NCBI RefSeq assembly: GCF_018918005.1
Contig: NZ_JAHLPR010000024.1
Location: 29,808-93,807 of the forward strand
Source: Paenibacillus sp. MSJ-34
GTDB taxonomy: Bacteria > Bacillota > Bacilli > Paenibacillales > Paenibacillaceae
Direction of reading: 5' to 3'
Length of the DNA stretch: 64,000 bases
The notes under the pieces were generated by a model. The model was given only the letters and a program-made list of their open reading frames with translations, was not told the DNA's origin and did not search any database. Shown here in pieces: positions 8,959 to 17,906 of the stretch. The position numbers were made by a program, and so were the translations under genes. Every line of letters starts with the position of its first letter. Positions within the stretch are counted from its first letter, which is position 1.

Positions 8959-9480
8959 TCAAAACATTAATATGACGATGAGCGCACCGGCTAACAAGCC
9001 GAGACTTCTGCTCATTTTCTCGTAACGGGCTTGCTCGTCAAAGGCTGCCGTTTCTTCGTGCTGCAGTTGACCTACGGCCAATCGGATGTGCTTGATCTGG
9101 TCGTTTCGATCGCTGGTTCCTAGACTGAATCCGAATTGATGCAAAATGTTCTTTTCGTTTTGTTTCATGGCGGTCGACTTCCAGTGCTCCTCAATCGCCT
9201 GCTGCCAGCTTTCCTGCGTCGACAGCCCTTTGGCGTCCGTTAATCGCTGCGCCGCCGTCGTAAAAATAAGCTTGAGCGGTTCGGGGATTTGTTCCCCGAT
9301 TTTGCGAAGCGCGTCGGGAAGCGGAGCATGGCCGTACCATATTTCGGTCTCCAACCGCTGCAGCGCCGCGACAAGCTGTCTGACTTGCTTCGGCCTGTTG
9401 GCGAATTGCGCGGCCTGATAGAAACCGAATAACGAACAGGACAAGATGACGAGCGCCGCACCGATCAGTTTCAGCGTCAT
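8959..9480 (-). CDS. spoIIIAB: SpoIIIAB
   Basis: A 173-residue protein with an N-terminal membrane helix (about 3-24), a soluble helical domain (RLETEIWYGHAPLPDALRKIG is the characteristic family block) and a C-terminal membrane helix (LGLLAGALIVILMF). It shares the GspF-like fold described for the family. The ATG at 9480 overlaps the spoIIIAA stop as ATGA and has a GGCGGGGGG stretch upstream, so the longer in-frame extension is not used. Confidence 0.92.
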   Translation of the reverse strand: MTLKLIGAALVILSCSLFGFYQAAQFANRPKQVRQLVAALQRLETEIWYGHAPLPDALRKIGEQIPEPLKLIFTTAAQRLTDAKGLSTQESWQQAIEEHWKSTAMKQNEKNILHQFGFSLGTSDRNDQIKHIRLAVGQLQHEETAAFDEQARYEKMSRSLGLLAGALIVILMF

Positions 9481-10481
9481 AGCCCCCCGCCTTTCCTTGC
9501 AAAAGCGGGCGTCAAGAGCTGCCGTTTCTTCGCATCGTAAATATTCCTGACCGTCCCTTGCTTCGTTCGGTTCAGCACGACATAGCTCTGGAACAGCTCC
9601 TCCTCGCTCAGCCTGGCCAAAATCGGCCGTCGTGAAATCTCCTCCAATCCGCTGCCATGGGCAGTCGCAATAACCCGAATGCCTGCATGAAGCGCTTCGC
9701 GTATCGCTTCGGCGTCTTCCGGGCGGCCGACTTCGTCCACAATGAGAACGTCCGGCGACATCGACCGGATCAGCATCATCATTCCTTCGGCCTTCGGGCA
9801 TCCGTCCAGCACATCGGTTCGCGGGCCGACGTCGAAGCTGGGAACGCCTCGCAAACAACCGGCGATTTCCGAACGCTCATCGACGATCCCGACTTTGAGA
9901 CCTTTCCATTTCGCATCGGCATGATTCCATTCGCCATAGCTAATTAATCGGGCCAGGTCGCGAATGAGCGTCGTCTTCCCATGCTGCGGCGGAGACAAGA
10001 TGAGCGTATGCAGCACGCTCTGTTGCCGGAAATCTAGCAAATGCGGCAGCACTTCCTGGCCGACGCCTCTCATTTCCCGCGCGATCCGAATATTGAAACT
10101 CGTCACCTCGCGAATATGCTCGACTTCCCCCCGATGCAGCACCGTACGGCCGGCAAGTCCGATTCGGTGGCCGCCTGGAATCGTAATGAATCCTTTGCGC
10201 AGTTCCTCCTCCATCGAATAGAGCGAATGGTTCGTGATCATGTCAAGCAGCCTTTTCCCGTCTTCGCGCGTCGGACGATAGGCTTCATCCGGCCGGTTCG
10301 TCAATTCGCCCCGCAACGTTAAGAAGGAATGTTCTCCGGCGAAATTGACTTCGAGCGCCCGCCCCTCGCGAACACGGATCTCTTCGAGGCGATCGGCAAC
10401 ATGCGGCGGCAGCTTCAGCAACATGTCCTGGAGCGCGGACGGAATAACGGATAACCACGCCGCTCTGTTCATCCTTCGCAC
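9477..10481 (-). CDS. spoIIIAA: SpoIIIAA ATPase
   Basis: A 334-residue secretion-type ATPase that powers the SpoIIIA machinery. The P-loop reads SPPQHGKTTLIRDLAR (about 168-183), with Ser in place of the first Gly of the usual GPPxxGKTT. The Walker B-like block is DVLIVDEVGRPEDAEAI, and the GLKVGIVDERSEIAG segment is family-typical. It is the first gene of the operon; a GGGGGTGC ribosome site precedes it. Confidence 0.94.
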   Translation of the reverse strand: MRRMNRAAWLSVIPSALQDMLLKLPPHVADRLEEIRVREGRALEVNFAGEHSFLTLRGELTNRPDEAYRPTREDGKRLLDMITNHSLYSMEEELRKGFITIPGGHRIGLAGRTVLHRGEVEHIREVTSFNIRIAREMRGVGQEVLPHLLDFRQQSVLHTLILSPPQHGKTTLIRDLARLISYGEWNHADAKWKGLKVGIVDERSEIAGCLRGVPSFDVGPRTDVLDGCPKAEGMMMLIRSMSPDVLIVDEVGRPEDAEAIREALHAGIRVIATAHGSGLEEISRRPILARLSEEELFQSYVVLNRTKQGTVRNIYDAKKRQLLTPAFARKGGGL

Positions 10482-10508
10482 CCCCTAGTTGTCCTATCGT
10501 TTACCACA

Positions 10509-10536
10509 TATGTATGCCTGGACTATCTTTTTATGA
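10509..10536 (-). promoter_or_regulatory. Sigma-E-like promoter of the spoIIIA operon
   Basis: In the 64-bp gap between yqhV and spoIIIAA the minus strand has TCATAAAA (10536-10529), about 12-13 bases, then CATACATA (10516-10509). This resembles the sigma-E -35 and -10 (CATACA-T) consensus. The spoIIIA operon is sigma-E dependent in B. subtilis, so the position fits. Confidence 0.6.
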
Positions 10537-10545
10537 CTCTCTGAA

Positions 10546-10812
10546 CTATTTTTTAAGAATTCCGATTAATATACAGCCTACCCCGCAGACGATCCAACCG
10601 ATTTTGCCCCAGGACAGCTTGTCGGCGATGCCGATCACTCCGATAGACGTCGTCGTAATCAGCACGATCGGCCCTACCAACGCGAGCGCGGTATTGACAG
10701 CCAGCGCTTTCTCGGGCTGATTCAAACGCAGCATCAGCAAGGCCGCCAACACTTCGATCGAACCTGACAAAATGCGAATCGACGCCATACTGAGCACAAT
10801 TTTATCGATCAC
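10546..10812 (-). CDS. yqhV: YqhV family membrane protein (DUF2619)
   Basis: An 88-residue protein with three hydrophobic helices (IRILSGSIEVLAALLMLR, ALALVGPIVLITTTSIGVIGIA, IGWIVCGVGCILIGILKK). YqhV precedes spoIIIAA in B. subtilis as well. A GTG start at 10812 is chosen since AAAGGAG stands 8 bases upstream; the in-frame ATG at 10839 would place that site inside the gene. Function unknown; probably sporulation-linked by synteny. Confidence 0.82.
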   Translation of the reverse strand: MIDKIVLSMASIRILSGSIEVLAALLMLRLNQPEKALAVNTALALVGPIVLITTTSIGVIGIADKLSWGKIGWIVCGVGCILIGILKK

Positions 10813-10914
10813 TTGCTTCGCTCCTTTCCCATTCACCATGCTTTGTACAACTGTATGCAGGCTCGTCTCATTTTAGGAATCGAAAAGTCGAATAAGCGGG
10901 ACGCCTCCCGTAGG

Positions 10915-10943
10915 CACATGACTAAATGCGATTGCATATATTA
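10915..10943 (+). promoter_or_regulatory. Sigma-K-type promoter for the sulfolactate genes
   Basis: CACA at 10915-10918, exactly 16 bases, then CATATATTA at 10935-10943. This matches the published Bacillus sigma-K consensus mACm-N16-CATAnnnTA at every defined position. It stands 54 bp before the ATG of the phosphosulfolactate synthase gene. Confidence 0.65.
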
Positions 10944-10996
10944 CTCCCAGTGGAACGTTCACATGTTCAAACCATCATAGTGAGGAGAATCGTCTT

Positions 10997-11815
10997 ATGG
11001 AAGGTAACGCGTGTCCGAATTGGCATCCGCTCTTGCTTGATCCGTCCGGAGAAAGAACAAGCAAACCGCGCCAGACAGGCAAAACGATGATTATCGACAA
11101 AGGACTCGGATTACATGCTTTCGAAGATTTGCTGCAAACAGTTGGAGAATATATCGATATCGTGAAACTGGGCTTCGGCACGTCCCCGCTTTATCCGACG
11201 GAGGTGTTGCGGCAAAAAGCGGAGATGGCCAAAACGTATAACATATGTTTCATCCCGGGTGGAACGTTTTTGGAGATTGCCGTACAGCAAGACATCGTCC
11301 CGTCATTTTTTCATATGATTAAACAATTAGGGTTTACGGGCGTCGAAGTGTCCGACGGCAGCATTTCCTTAACCCGGCGCAAGCGAAGCGAATTGATCGT
11401 CAGAGGGCGGGAAGAAGGTTTTGCCGTTTTTTCCGAATTCGGCAAAAAATTGTCGGGTTCCGGCATCGATATGGAGGAGTTGATCGAAACGGTATTCGAA
11501 GATCGCGAGCATGGGGCTGAATTCCTTACGATCGAAGGCCGCGAATCCGGGCTCGATGTCGGCATCTACGATAAGCAAGGCGAATGCGTGCAGGAATCGT
11601 TTCGCAATATCGTCAGCCAAATTCCGCAAATGGATTGGATTATGTGGGAGGCGCCGCTCAAATCGCAGCAGTTGTTTATGCTGAAGGAACTAGGTGCGAA
11701 CGTAAACTTGGGCAACATCGCCCCGCAGGATGTCATGACGCTGGAAGCGCTGCGCAGGGGGTTGCGCTCCGACACGTTTGTGACTAAACTTCAAGTATAC
11801 GATTATGTAATTTAA
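10997..11815 (+). CDS. comA: Phosphosulfolactate synthase (ComA/YitD family)
   Basis: A 272-residue TIM-barrel enzyme that adds sulfite to phosphoenolpyruvate to give (R)-phosphosulfolactate. Family blocks visible: GKTMIIDKGLGLHAFEDLL, IDIVKLGFGTSPLYP, FIPGGTFLEIA, GFTGVEVSDGSI, FLTIEGRESG, IMWEAPLKSQQ and ANVNLGNIAPQDVM. Ribosome site GAGGAG is upstream. The next gene is the phosphatase of the same pathway. In archaea the pathway leads to coenzyme M, but Bacillus spores accumulate 3-sulfolactate, which fits the sigma-K-like promoter. The symbol is unrelated to the competence regulator ComA. Confidence 0.92.
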   Translation: MEGNACPNWHPLLLDPSGERTSKPRQTGKTMIIDKGLGLHAFEDLLQTVGEYIDIVKLGFGTSPLYPTEVLRQKAEMAKTYNICFIPGGTFLEIAVQQDIVPSFFHMIKQLGFTGVEVSDGSISLTRRKRSELIVRGREEGFAVFSEFGKKLSGSGIDMEELIETVFEDREHGAEFLTIEGRESGLDVGIYDKQGECVQESFRNIVSQIPQMDWIMWEAPLKSQQLFMLKELGANVNLGNIAPQDVMTLEALRRGLRSDTFVTKLQVYDYVI

Positions 11816-11859
11816 GAGGTATGCTTCCGAAGCGAGTACAAAATTTAGGAGTTGAGAAA

Positions 11860-12588
11860 ATGCACGTAGATGTAATTGCTAGCGTCAACGAGGCCAGATC
11901 CGAACTATTTATCCACAAAACAGCAATTGTGATTGACGCTTTGCGTGCGACGAGTACGATCGTTACCGCATTGGCGCACGGATGCAGCGAAGTCATTCCC
12001 GTTGAGACCGTATGCCAAGCCCAAAACGTGCAGCAACCCGGAGATTGGTTGGGTGGGGAACGGTTTTGCAAAAAAATCGCCGGATTCGATGCCGGCAATT
12101 CGCCTTACGAGTATATGACCGAAGAAATGACGGACAGAAAGGTCATCTTCACGACGACGAACGGAACGCGCGCGATTCAAAAATCGCTGAAAGCCGCTTA
12201 TATATTGGCGGGAGCGTTCATTAACGCGACGGCATGCGCTAGAGCAGCCCTGCATTTGAAAAAGGATATCATTCTGCTCTGCTCGGGAACGCAGGACGAG
12301 TTTGCGCTGGAAGACGGATTATGCGCAGGCTTGTTGGTCGACCGGTTGCTGCAGCATTCCGATCATCCAAGCTCGATCCAAATTAACGATCTGGGCCTTG
12401 CCATGCGCAGCGCCTATCTGCATTCCGCGGACCGGCTGACGCAAACGCTGTACGATTGCGCAGGCGGAAGAAGGCTCTCGAAGCTTGGTTTCGGCAAAGA
12501 CGTGGAATATTGCGCAGGGGTCGATACCGTACCGCTCGTACCGATTTTAACCGATCATCAGTCCATGAAGCCTTTCCTGTTCGAGTAA
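11860..12588 (+). CDS. comB: 2-phosphosulfolactate phosphatase (ComB family)
   Basis: A 242-residue enzyme that dephosphorylates phosphosulfolactate to sulfolactate. Motifs: [71 protein letters not shown] and [15 protein letters not shown]. The ATG at 11860 follows TAGGAG by 8 bases; an earlier in-frame ATG at 11821 has no ribosome site. It lies 44 bp after comA and shares its transcript. Confidence 0.92.
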   Translation: MHVDVIASVNEARSELFIHKTAIVIDALRATSTIVTALAHGCSEVIPVETVCQAQNVQQPGDWLGGERFCKKIAGFDAGNSPYEYMTEEMTDRKVIFTTTNGTRAIQKSLKAAYILAGAFINATACARAALHLKKDIILLCSGTQDEFALEDGLCAGLLVDRLLQHSDHPSSIQINDLGLAMRSAYLHSADRLTQTLYDCAGGRRLSKLGFGKDVEYCAGVDTVPLVPILTDHQSMKPFLFE

Positions 12589-12667
12589 AACATCGACGCC
12601 TCCCGTTCTAAAACGACTGCTTGTTCATACATTTAATATAGAGACTAACTTGGACAGGGGCGTTACG

Positions 12668-13129
12668 ATGAACGGCGAAATTGTCATGGTCATTCTTATT
12701 ATTGTCGGCCTGGTCGGCCGCTCCCCTATAATAACGACGGCAGCTTGCATACTGTTAGTCGTCAAGCTCGTGCATTTGGATCGATTTTTGCCGACAATCG
12801 AACGGCGCGGTTTGGAGCTCGGGCTGCTATTTCTAACGCTTGGCGTCCTTGTTCCGTTCGCGTCCGGCCGCGTTTCGCTCAAGGATATTTGGTCCGCGCT
12901 GACGACCTGGCCCGGCATTATCGCTTTGCTGGGCGGAGCCTTCGCAACTTATATGAACAGCCGCGGCCTCGAACTGCTGAAGGTAGACCCACAGATTATT
13001 GTGGGTCTTGTTATTGGCTCCATCTTGGGCGTTATTTTCCTGCGCGGCATCCCCGTCGGTCCGCTCATGGCCGCAGGCCTGACCGCGCTGCTGATGAAGG
13101 TCGTGCAAATGATATTCGACCGAATCTGA
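12668..13129 (+). CDS. DUF441/UPF0756 membrane protein
   Basis: A 153-residue protein with four to five membrane helices ([65 protein letters not shown]). The [11 protein letters not shown] block is typical of UPF0756. The ATG at 12668 with GGGG 7 bases upstream gives the usual family length, better than the TTG at 12650. No function is known. It ends before a bidirectional terminator. Confidence 0.8.
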   Translation: MNGEIVMVILIIVGLVGRSPIITTAACILLVVKLVHLDRFLPTIERRGLELGLLFLTLGVLVPFASGRVSLKDIWSALTTWPGIIALLGGAFATYMNSRGLELLKVDPQIIVGLVIGSILGVIFLRGIPVGPLMAAGLTALLMKVVQMIFDRI

Positions 13130-13156
13130 GAAGAATACCGCTTATATCTATGAATT

Positions 13157-13190
13157 GAAAAACCTGAGGGCTGCTTCGCCTCAGGTTTCA
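13157..13190. terminator. Bidirectional terminator
   Basis: AACCTGAGG (13161-13169) pairs with CCTCAGGTT (13179-13187), with A-rich and T-rich flanks. It separates the plus-strand DUF441 gene from the convergent aspartokinase gene. Confidence 0.8.
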
Positions 13191-13207
13191 TTGATGTTTT
13201 CCAATAA

Positions 13208-13726
13208 CTATCTGCGTTCTTGCGGGCCGCCGACAAACACTTGATCGGCCGTATCCAATCCGTACGCCGTATGCAAGGCGCGTATTACGTCTTGGAGCTT
13301 CTCGCCGTCGATGACGCAAGACATTTTAATTTCCGACGTGCTCACCATTTTAATGCTAATGCCGAGTCCGGAGATGACATCGAACATTTTCGCGGCTACG
13401 CCCGGAGTGCTAACCATACCGGCGCCAACGATCGATACTTTAACCAGCCCGTCTTCCGAAGTCGCCTCGCGGTACGGCAATTCTTCGCGCAACTGTTCGA
13501 TCACTTGCAGCGCGCGTTCCCGATCGGATAACGCCACCGTAAAAGAGAAATCCGCTTTGCCGTTTTGTACGCCGCTCTGCACGATAATATCGACATCGAT
13601 TTTCGCTTCCGCCAACGCCCCGAACACTTTCGCCAATACCCCCGGAACGTCCGGCACTTCCATAATGCTGATGCGCGCTACATTTTTATCGTAAGCGATG
13701 CCGCTGACTACTACACCTTGCTCCAT
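13208..13726 (-). CDS. lysC: Internal in-frame start: aspartokinase beta subunit (ACT domains)
   Basis: Inside lysC an ATG at 13726 is preceded by AAGGAGGA (13741-13734) with a 7-base spacer, a near-perfect ribosome site in the middle of the gene. It would yield a 172-residue protein made only of the two regulatory ACT domains. B. subtilis aspartokinase II is known to be an alpha2-beta2 enzyme whose beta chain is made from such an in-frame internal start. Confidence 0.75.
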   Translation of the reverse strand: MEQGVVVSGIAYDKNVARISIMEVPDVPGVLAKVFGALAEAKIDVDIIVQSGVQNGKADFSFTVALSDRERALQVIEQLREELPYREATSEDGLVKVSIVGAGMVSTPGVAAKMFDVISGLGISIKMVSTSEIKMSCVIDGEKLQDVIRALHTAYGLDTADQVFVGGPQERR

Positions 13727-14461
13727 CTTCGTTTCCTCCTTGACAACCGTTCCTTCATTATTCGTAAAGCTGGATCTGACAACCAAGCGTACCTTTTGAT
13801 GTTTCGCGTATTCTACGGCGCGCGGATGAAGCACCGCAGCGCCCAGATTGGCAAGCTCCAGCATTTCGTCATACGAAATTTCGTCCAGTTTGCGCGCGCA
13901 TTTCACAATTCGCGGATCGGTAGAATAGATCCCGTCCACATCGGTATAAATCTCGCAAACGTCCGCGCGTATCGCCGCAGCAAGCGCAACAGCGGTCGTA
14001 TCCGAGCCGCCGCGGCCGAGCGTCGTAATTTCCCCGTCCATGGTCATCGCCTGAAATCCGGCCACAACGACGATTTTCCCGTTATCCAACGCGGCGTGGA
14101 CCCGCTCCGGAACAATATCGACGATACGCGCCTTGCCGTGCGTTCCGTCCGTGCGAAACCCTGCCTGCCAGCCGGTGAAAGACTGCGCTTCATGCCCGAG
14201 CTGATGAATGGCCATCGACAGGAGCGCAACGGAGATTTGCTCCCCCGTCGTGAGCAGCATGTCCATTTCCCTTGCAGGCGGATTCGGATTCAATGCTTTC
14301 GATTGATCGATCAAATCGTCGGTTGTATCGCCCATCGCCGAAACGACGACAACGCATTGGTTGCCTTGCTCTTTTTTCTCTACGATCCGTTTGGCGACAT
14401 GTTTCATCCGCTCCGTATCCCCTACGGAGCTGCCCCCAAATTTCATAACGTACAATGCCAA
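13208..14461 (-). CDS. lysC: Aspartate kinase (alpha chain)
   Basis: A 417-residue kinase that makes aspartyl phosphate, the entry to lysine, threonine, methionine and diaminopimelate (also spore dipicolinate). The catalytic domain opens with VMKFGGSSVGD and contains GRGGSDTTAVALAAAI and YTDVDGIYSTDPRIV; two ACT domains follow (about 260-410, with VPGVLAKVFGALAEAKIDVDII and TPGVAAKMFDVISGLGISI). This is the architecture of the Bacillus LysC type. I see no lysine riboswitch signature upstream. Confidence 0.93.
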   Translation of the reverse strand: MALYVMKFGGSSVGDTERMKHVAKRIVEKKEQGNQCVVVVSAMGDTTDDLIDQSKALNPNPPAREMDMLLTTGEQISVALLSMAIHQLGHEAQSFTGWQAGFRTDGTHGKARIVDIVPERVHAALDNGKIVVVAGFQAMTMDGEITTLGRGGSDTTAVALAAAIRADVCEIYTDVDGIYSTDPRIVKCARKLDEISYDEMLELANLGAAVLHPRAVEYAKHQKVRLVVRSSFTNNEGTVVKEETKMEQGVVVSGIAYDKNVARISIMEVPDVPGVLAKVFGALAEAKIDVDIIVQSGVQNGKADFSFTVALSDRERALQVIEQLREELPYREATSEDGLVKVSIVGAGMVSTPGVAAKMFDVISGLGISIKMVSTSEIKMSCVIDGEKLQDVIRALHTAYGLDTADQVFVGGPQERR

Positions 14462-14854
14462 AGGTGTCTCACTCCCACTCTATTTACGGTTGCATAATGT
14501 TTTATTATATCATAGATTTCATAACGTGTGTTGCCCAATAGGCGAGTTCCCCCGTCATTTTTGCATCTTCTAACCCGTTTTGATCGGTTGCTCAGCAAAG
14601 CGCTGCTATGCATCTTTTTTCTCGCTTTGATGGAGGATGAACTCGAATCCGCACCCTTTTTCGATGCAACGCCAGTAGTTATGGGGTAAAGAGCGAACCG
14701 CAGTTGCTGTTGGGCTGGCTGTTATCGCCTGCTTTGTAACAAATAATGGATTCTGAGTCCGCAGATTGGCTAGTGGCGCCTATCTGATGCAAATCAGGGA
14801 TCTTCCGGCCGCCTCGCTTGCTGCGGACACCGTCTCCCGCGGCCGCTAACCGCC
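14462..14854. other. Gene-free leader region upstream of lysC
   Basis: About 390 bp without a credible gene. Near lysC the minus strand has TTGGGC, 18 bases, TATGAT, overlapping TATAAT (about 14500-14530), a plausible promoter. The rest has mixed composition with short palindromes (for example GATTTGCATCAGAT). No L-box, T-box or SAM-box consensus was recognised. Confidence 0.4.
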
Positions 14855-14898
14855 AAAAAAAGCCTCCCTGTCACGAATATCGTGCAAGAGAGGCTTTC
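14855..14898 (-). terminator. Terminator after efp
   Basis: On the minus strand AAGCCTC pairs with GAGGCTT around an inner CACGA-ATAT-CGTG hairpin, followed by TTTTTTT. It lies 32 bp after the efp stop. Confidence 0.85.
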
Positions 14899-14929
14899 CG
14901 CTATAGAAAACAATAACCGCCGATGACGA

Positions 14930-15487
14930 TTAAGCCCGGGAAATGTATTTCCCTTCGCGCGTGTCGATTAGCAGTGTGTCCCCTTCGTTAATAAACAAAG
15001 GAACTTGGACGTTTAATCCTGTCTCTACTTTCGCGTTTTTCGTTGCGCCGGTAGCCGTGTTTCCTTTAATGCCCGGCTCGGTTTCCACCACTTTCAATTC
15101 GACGCTGTTCGGCAGGTTGATACCGAGAATTTCGCCTTGATAGCTGACGATATGAACATTCATATTGTCCTTCAGGAAATTCAATTCCCACTCCAACTGC
15201 TTGCCGCTCAAGCTGAATTGGTCATATGACTCGTTATCCATAAATACATGCTCGTCGCCTGATGCGTATAAATATTGCACTTCGCGGTTGTCGATTTGCG
15301 CCTTGCCGATCGTTTCGCCCGCGCGGAACGTACGCTCCACCGTATTGCCGTTGCGCAAGTTTTTCAGCTTCGAACGAACGAATGCCGCTCCCTTCCCCGG
15401 CTTCACGTGTTGGAAATCAAGAACCGTAAAAATATCCCCGTCCACTTCGACGGTTAATCCTGTTTTAAAGTCGTTTACTGAAATCAC
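14930..15487 (-). CDS. efp: Elongation factor P
   Basis: A 185-residue translation factor that relieves ribosome stalling at polyproline stretches. The KOW-like N-terminal domain carries [20 protein letters not shown], where the first lysine of PGKGAA is the usual modification site; two OB domains follow and the tail ends [16 protein letters not shown]. The start is GTG at 15487, with AGGAGG 7 bases upstream; this gives exactly the family length, whereas the open frame continues to 15601. Confidence 0.95.
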   Translation of the reverse strand: MISVNDFKTGLTVEVDGDIFTVLDFQHVKPGKGAAFVRSKLKNLRNGNTVERTFRAGETIGKAQIDNREVQYLYASGDEHVFMDNESYDQFSLSGKQLEWELNFLKDNMNVHIVSYQGEILGINLPNSVELKVVETEPGIKGNTATGATKNAKVETGLNVQVPLFINEGDTLLIDTREGKYISRA

Positions 15488-15590
15488 GAAAATTCCTCCT
15501 AAAAATGTTTGTGAAGCGACGCGTCGAATGCGATCGCCAACTTTTCTTCCTTCATGAAACTCATGTTGTGAATTCATTCGTCCGAAGCAT

Positions 15591-16676
15591 TTACGCGTCA
15601 ATCGTTATAAATTCTTTCGTGGAATGAGTCAATATTTTAATCCCGTCCTGAGTAATGACGATGTCATCCTCGATCCGTACGCCGCCGAATCCCGGAATAT
15701 AGATGCCGGGTTCAACGGTAACGACCATGCCGGGCTTTAAAATCGTGTCGCTCAGCTTCGAGAGGCGCGGAGCCTCGTGAATTTCCATGCCGATGCCGTG
15801 GCCGGTGCTGTGGCCGAAGCTATCGCCGTAACCGTGGCGCTCGATCATATCTCTCGCCAAGGCATCCGCTTCGCTGCCGGTCATCCCCGGACGGATGTTC
15901 GCAAGCGCATGCAGTTGCGCTTCCAATACGATATCGTATATTTCGCGATGTTTGTCCGTCGGTTTGCCAAGCACGACCGTGCGCGTCAAATCGGAGACAT
16001 AACTGTTCATATATGCGCCGAAATCGAATTTGACGAACTCGTCCTTCCGCAACACGCGGTCGCTCGCAACGCCATGCGGCAGCGCCGAACGTTCGCCGGA
16101 AGCGACGATCGTTTCGAACGAAGTCGAGGTCGCGCCTTTTCTCCGCATGAAAAACTCCATCTCCAGCGCGATTTCCTTCTCCGTTATTCCCGGCTTCAAC
16201 ATCGTCAAAATATGGGAAAACGTCGCATCCGCCAAATCGGCGGCTTCCTGAATCAAAGCCAATTCCCGCTCGTCTTTCACCATGCGCAGTTCTTCGACAA
16301 GGCCGGACATGGGAACCAATCGAATCGTCCCTGCTTGCGCCTCGTACGTCTTGTATGTACTGAACGCAACATAATCCTGCTCGAATCCGGTACGCTTCAC
16401 TCCAACCGCCGCGAGCAAATCCCGAACCGTCTCCATCACTTGCGGGCGATGCTCGATCACTTCAAAATCCGGAGCTTGTTGCGCAGCTTGCGTCATATAA
16501 CGAAAGTCGGTCAACAAATACGCCTTATCCATCGTAATCACAACATAACCGGACGACCCGGTAAAACCGCTCACATATTGACGGTTTACGCCGTTCGTAA
16601 TAAACAGTGCTTCCAATTGCCGCGCTTCCATCGCTTGGCGGAGTTGTTCCACCCGTTTGTTATTCAATACGATCAA
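15591..16676 (-). CDS. yqhT: M24 family Xaa-Pro aminopeptidase (YqhT-like)
   Basis: A 361-residue creatinase-type protein: N-terminal creatinase domain (about 1-130) and C-terminal pita-bread metalloprotease. Metal ligands are visible in [53 protein letters not shown]. It removes N-terminal residues preceding proline. It sits directly before efp as in B. subtilis and overlaps the aroQ end by four bases, suggesting an aroQ-yqhT-efp transcript. Confidence 0.93.
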   Translation of the reverse strand: MIVLNNKRVEQLRQAMEARQLEALFITNGVNRQYVSGFTGSSGYVVITMDKAYLLTDFRYMTQAAQQAPDFEVIEHRPQVMETVRDLLAAVGVKRTGFEQDYVAFSTYKTYEAQAGTIRLVPMSGLVEELRMVKDERELALIQEAADLADATFSHILTMLKPGITEKEIALEMEFFMRRKGATSTSFETIVASGERSALPHGVASDRVLRKDEFVKFDFGAYMNSYVSDLTRTVVLGKPTDKHREIYDIVLEAQLHALANIRPGMTGSEADALARDMIERHGYGDSFGHSTGHGIGMEIHEAPRLSKLSDTILKPGMVVTVEPGIYIPGFGGVRIEDDIVITQDGIKILTHSTKEFITIDA

Positions 16677-17125
16677 CCTTCTTTCATTTGCGCATTCAAA
16701 TGGCGATGCAGCGCAATCAGTCCCAGTTCGTAACCGGCGGCTCCGAAGCCGGCGATTTGACCGAGAGCGACGGGTGCGATCACCGAAGTATGACGAAACG
16801 ATTCTCTCTGATGAATATTCGACAAATGTACTTCGACGACAGGAATCGAGACGGTGCTGATGGCATCGCGCAACGCGTAACTGTAATGCGTGAATGCGCC
16901 GGGATTGAACAAGATGCCTTGCGCAACGCCATAGGCTTCATGGATCCGGTCGATGAGCGCCCCTTCGTGATTCGATTGGAAGAACTCGAGGTCCATGCCC
17001 AATTCGCCCGCTTTGCCGCGCAGCGCCGCTTCAATCGCATCCAATCCGACCGATCCGTATATGCCTGGTTCGCGAATTCCTAGCATATTCAAGTTCGGTC
17101 CGTTCAACACTAATATTGTAAGCAT
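16673..17125 (-). CDS. aroQ: Type II 3-dehydroquinate dehydratase
   Basis: A 150-residue dodecameric enzyme of the shikimate pathway. Visible: [19 protein letters not shown] with the catalytic-loop Arg and Tyr, [34 protein letters not shown] and [21 protein letters not shown]. All expected catalytic residues (Tyr, Asn, His, Arg) are present. It starts the aroQ-yqhT-efp group. Confidence 0.96.
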   Translation of the reverse strand: MLTILVLNGPNLNMLGIREPGIYGSVGLDAIEAALRGKAGELGMDLEFFQSNHEGALIDRIHEAYGVAQGILFNPGAFTHYSYALRDAISTVSIPVVEVHLSNIHQRESFRHTSVIAPVALGQIAGFGAAGYELGLIALHRHLNAQMKEG

Positions 17126-17165
17126 TTACGATCGACCACCCGCACTGATATATCCGTAATCCTAC

Positions 17166-17192
17166 GGTAAAATAACCACATGATATTTTACC
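17166..17192. repeat. Perfect 9-bp inverted repeat upstream of aroQ
   Basis: GGTAAAATA (17166-17174) and TATTTTACC (17184-17192) separated by nine bases, 41 bp upstream of the aroQ start. It could be an operator or a small hairpin; no regulator can be assigned. Confidence 0.4.
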
Positions 17193-17246
17193 ATAAATGT
17201 CCGCGGTTTGAGAAGCTTTTGTCGCACGGATCGACCGGGCGGAAGA

Positions 17247-17732
17247 TCAATTGCGCGCTTCACGCGGTTCTCTCACCCGCTCGTCGTTGAATTCGAACGC
17301 CGTCGTATAGCCGATGAACAGCCCCCATAGCACAAAAACGCAAAACTCGGATATAATCGTATTCCAATTGGAATGCGTCACGCGATTCACCATGCCGGCG
17401 GCGGGTCCGGCAAATACGAACAATATCGCCCACCACAACATGCCGTACACGATTCCCGGCCACGGGCCCAACAATTTGCGAAACAACAGCGTATAGATGA
17501 GCGTTGCGAGAATGGACAGCAGTATAAATAACAGCGTTCCGGCGGCATGGCCGGCAATCGACTGCCAGAAGGAAGCGCGGTAGAACGGTTTGAGCATAAA
17601 GCCGGGACTAACCGACGTAAAACGAAACCAATAAAAAAACCACCGAACGAGCCCCCAAATCAATCCCGCAAAAAAACCGAGTTGAATGGAGAACCAGAAC
17701 ATATTCGTGTTGCCTTTCTTTCGTCTTTTCAT
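17247..17732 (-). CDS. yqhR: YqhR family membrane protein
   Basis: A 161-residue protein with four membrane helices (FFAGLIWGLVRWFFYWF, HAAGTLLFILLSILATLIYTLLF, WPGIVYGMLWWAILFVFAGPA, EFCVFVLWGLFIGYTTAF). The ATG at 17732 has GGAGGT 8 bases upstream; the longer open frame to 17903 is not supported. Its place next to yqhQ and aroQ matches B. subtilis. Function unknown. Confidence 0.85.
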   Translation of the reverse strand: MKRRKKGNTNMFWFSIQLGFFAGLIWGLVRWFFYWFRFTSVSPGFMLKPFYRASFWQSIAGHAAGTLLFILLSILATLIYTLLFRKLLGPWPGIVYGMLWWAILFVFAGPAAGMVNRVTHSNWNTIISEFCVFVLWGLFIGYTTAFEFNDERVREPREARN

Positions 17733-17906
17733 ATGTATAAACCTCCTTCTGCAAGATTCGCACGGATCTATCCGGTAGTATGCGCAATTGGCACTATCGT
17801 AATCAAAGTAGCATTTCTGCCGCAAATTCGTTACAATTAAGGTAGCTTCGCCCTCGAACGAGTCAGGCGCAGCGGGAAGATTTTTACTTGGGGAAGGTGA
17901 CACTCA

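Noticed and set aside
8959..9858. 299-codon frame for SpoIIIAB
   Set aside because: The upstream 126 codons lie within spoIIIAA and lack homology; the coupled ATG at 9480 gives the normal length.
14562..14854. Lysine (L-box) or T-box leader for lysC
   Set aside because: None of the conserved blocks of these leaders were found on the minus strand.
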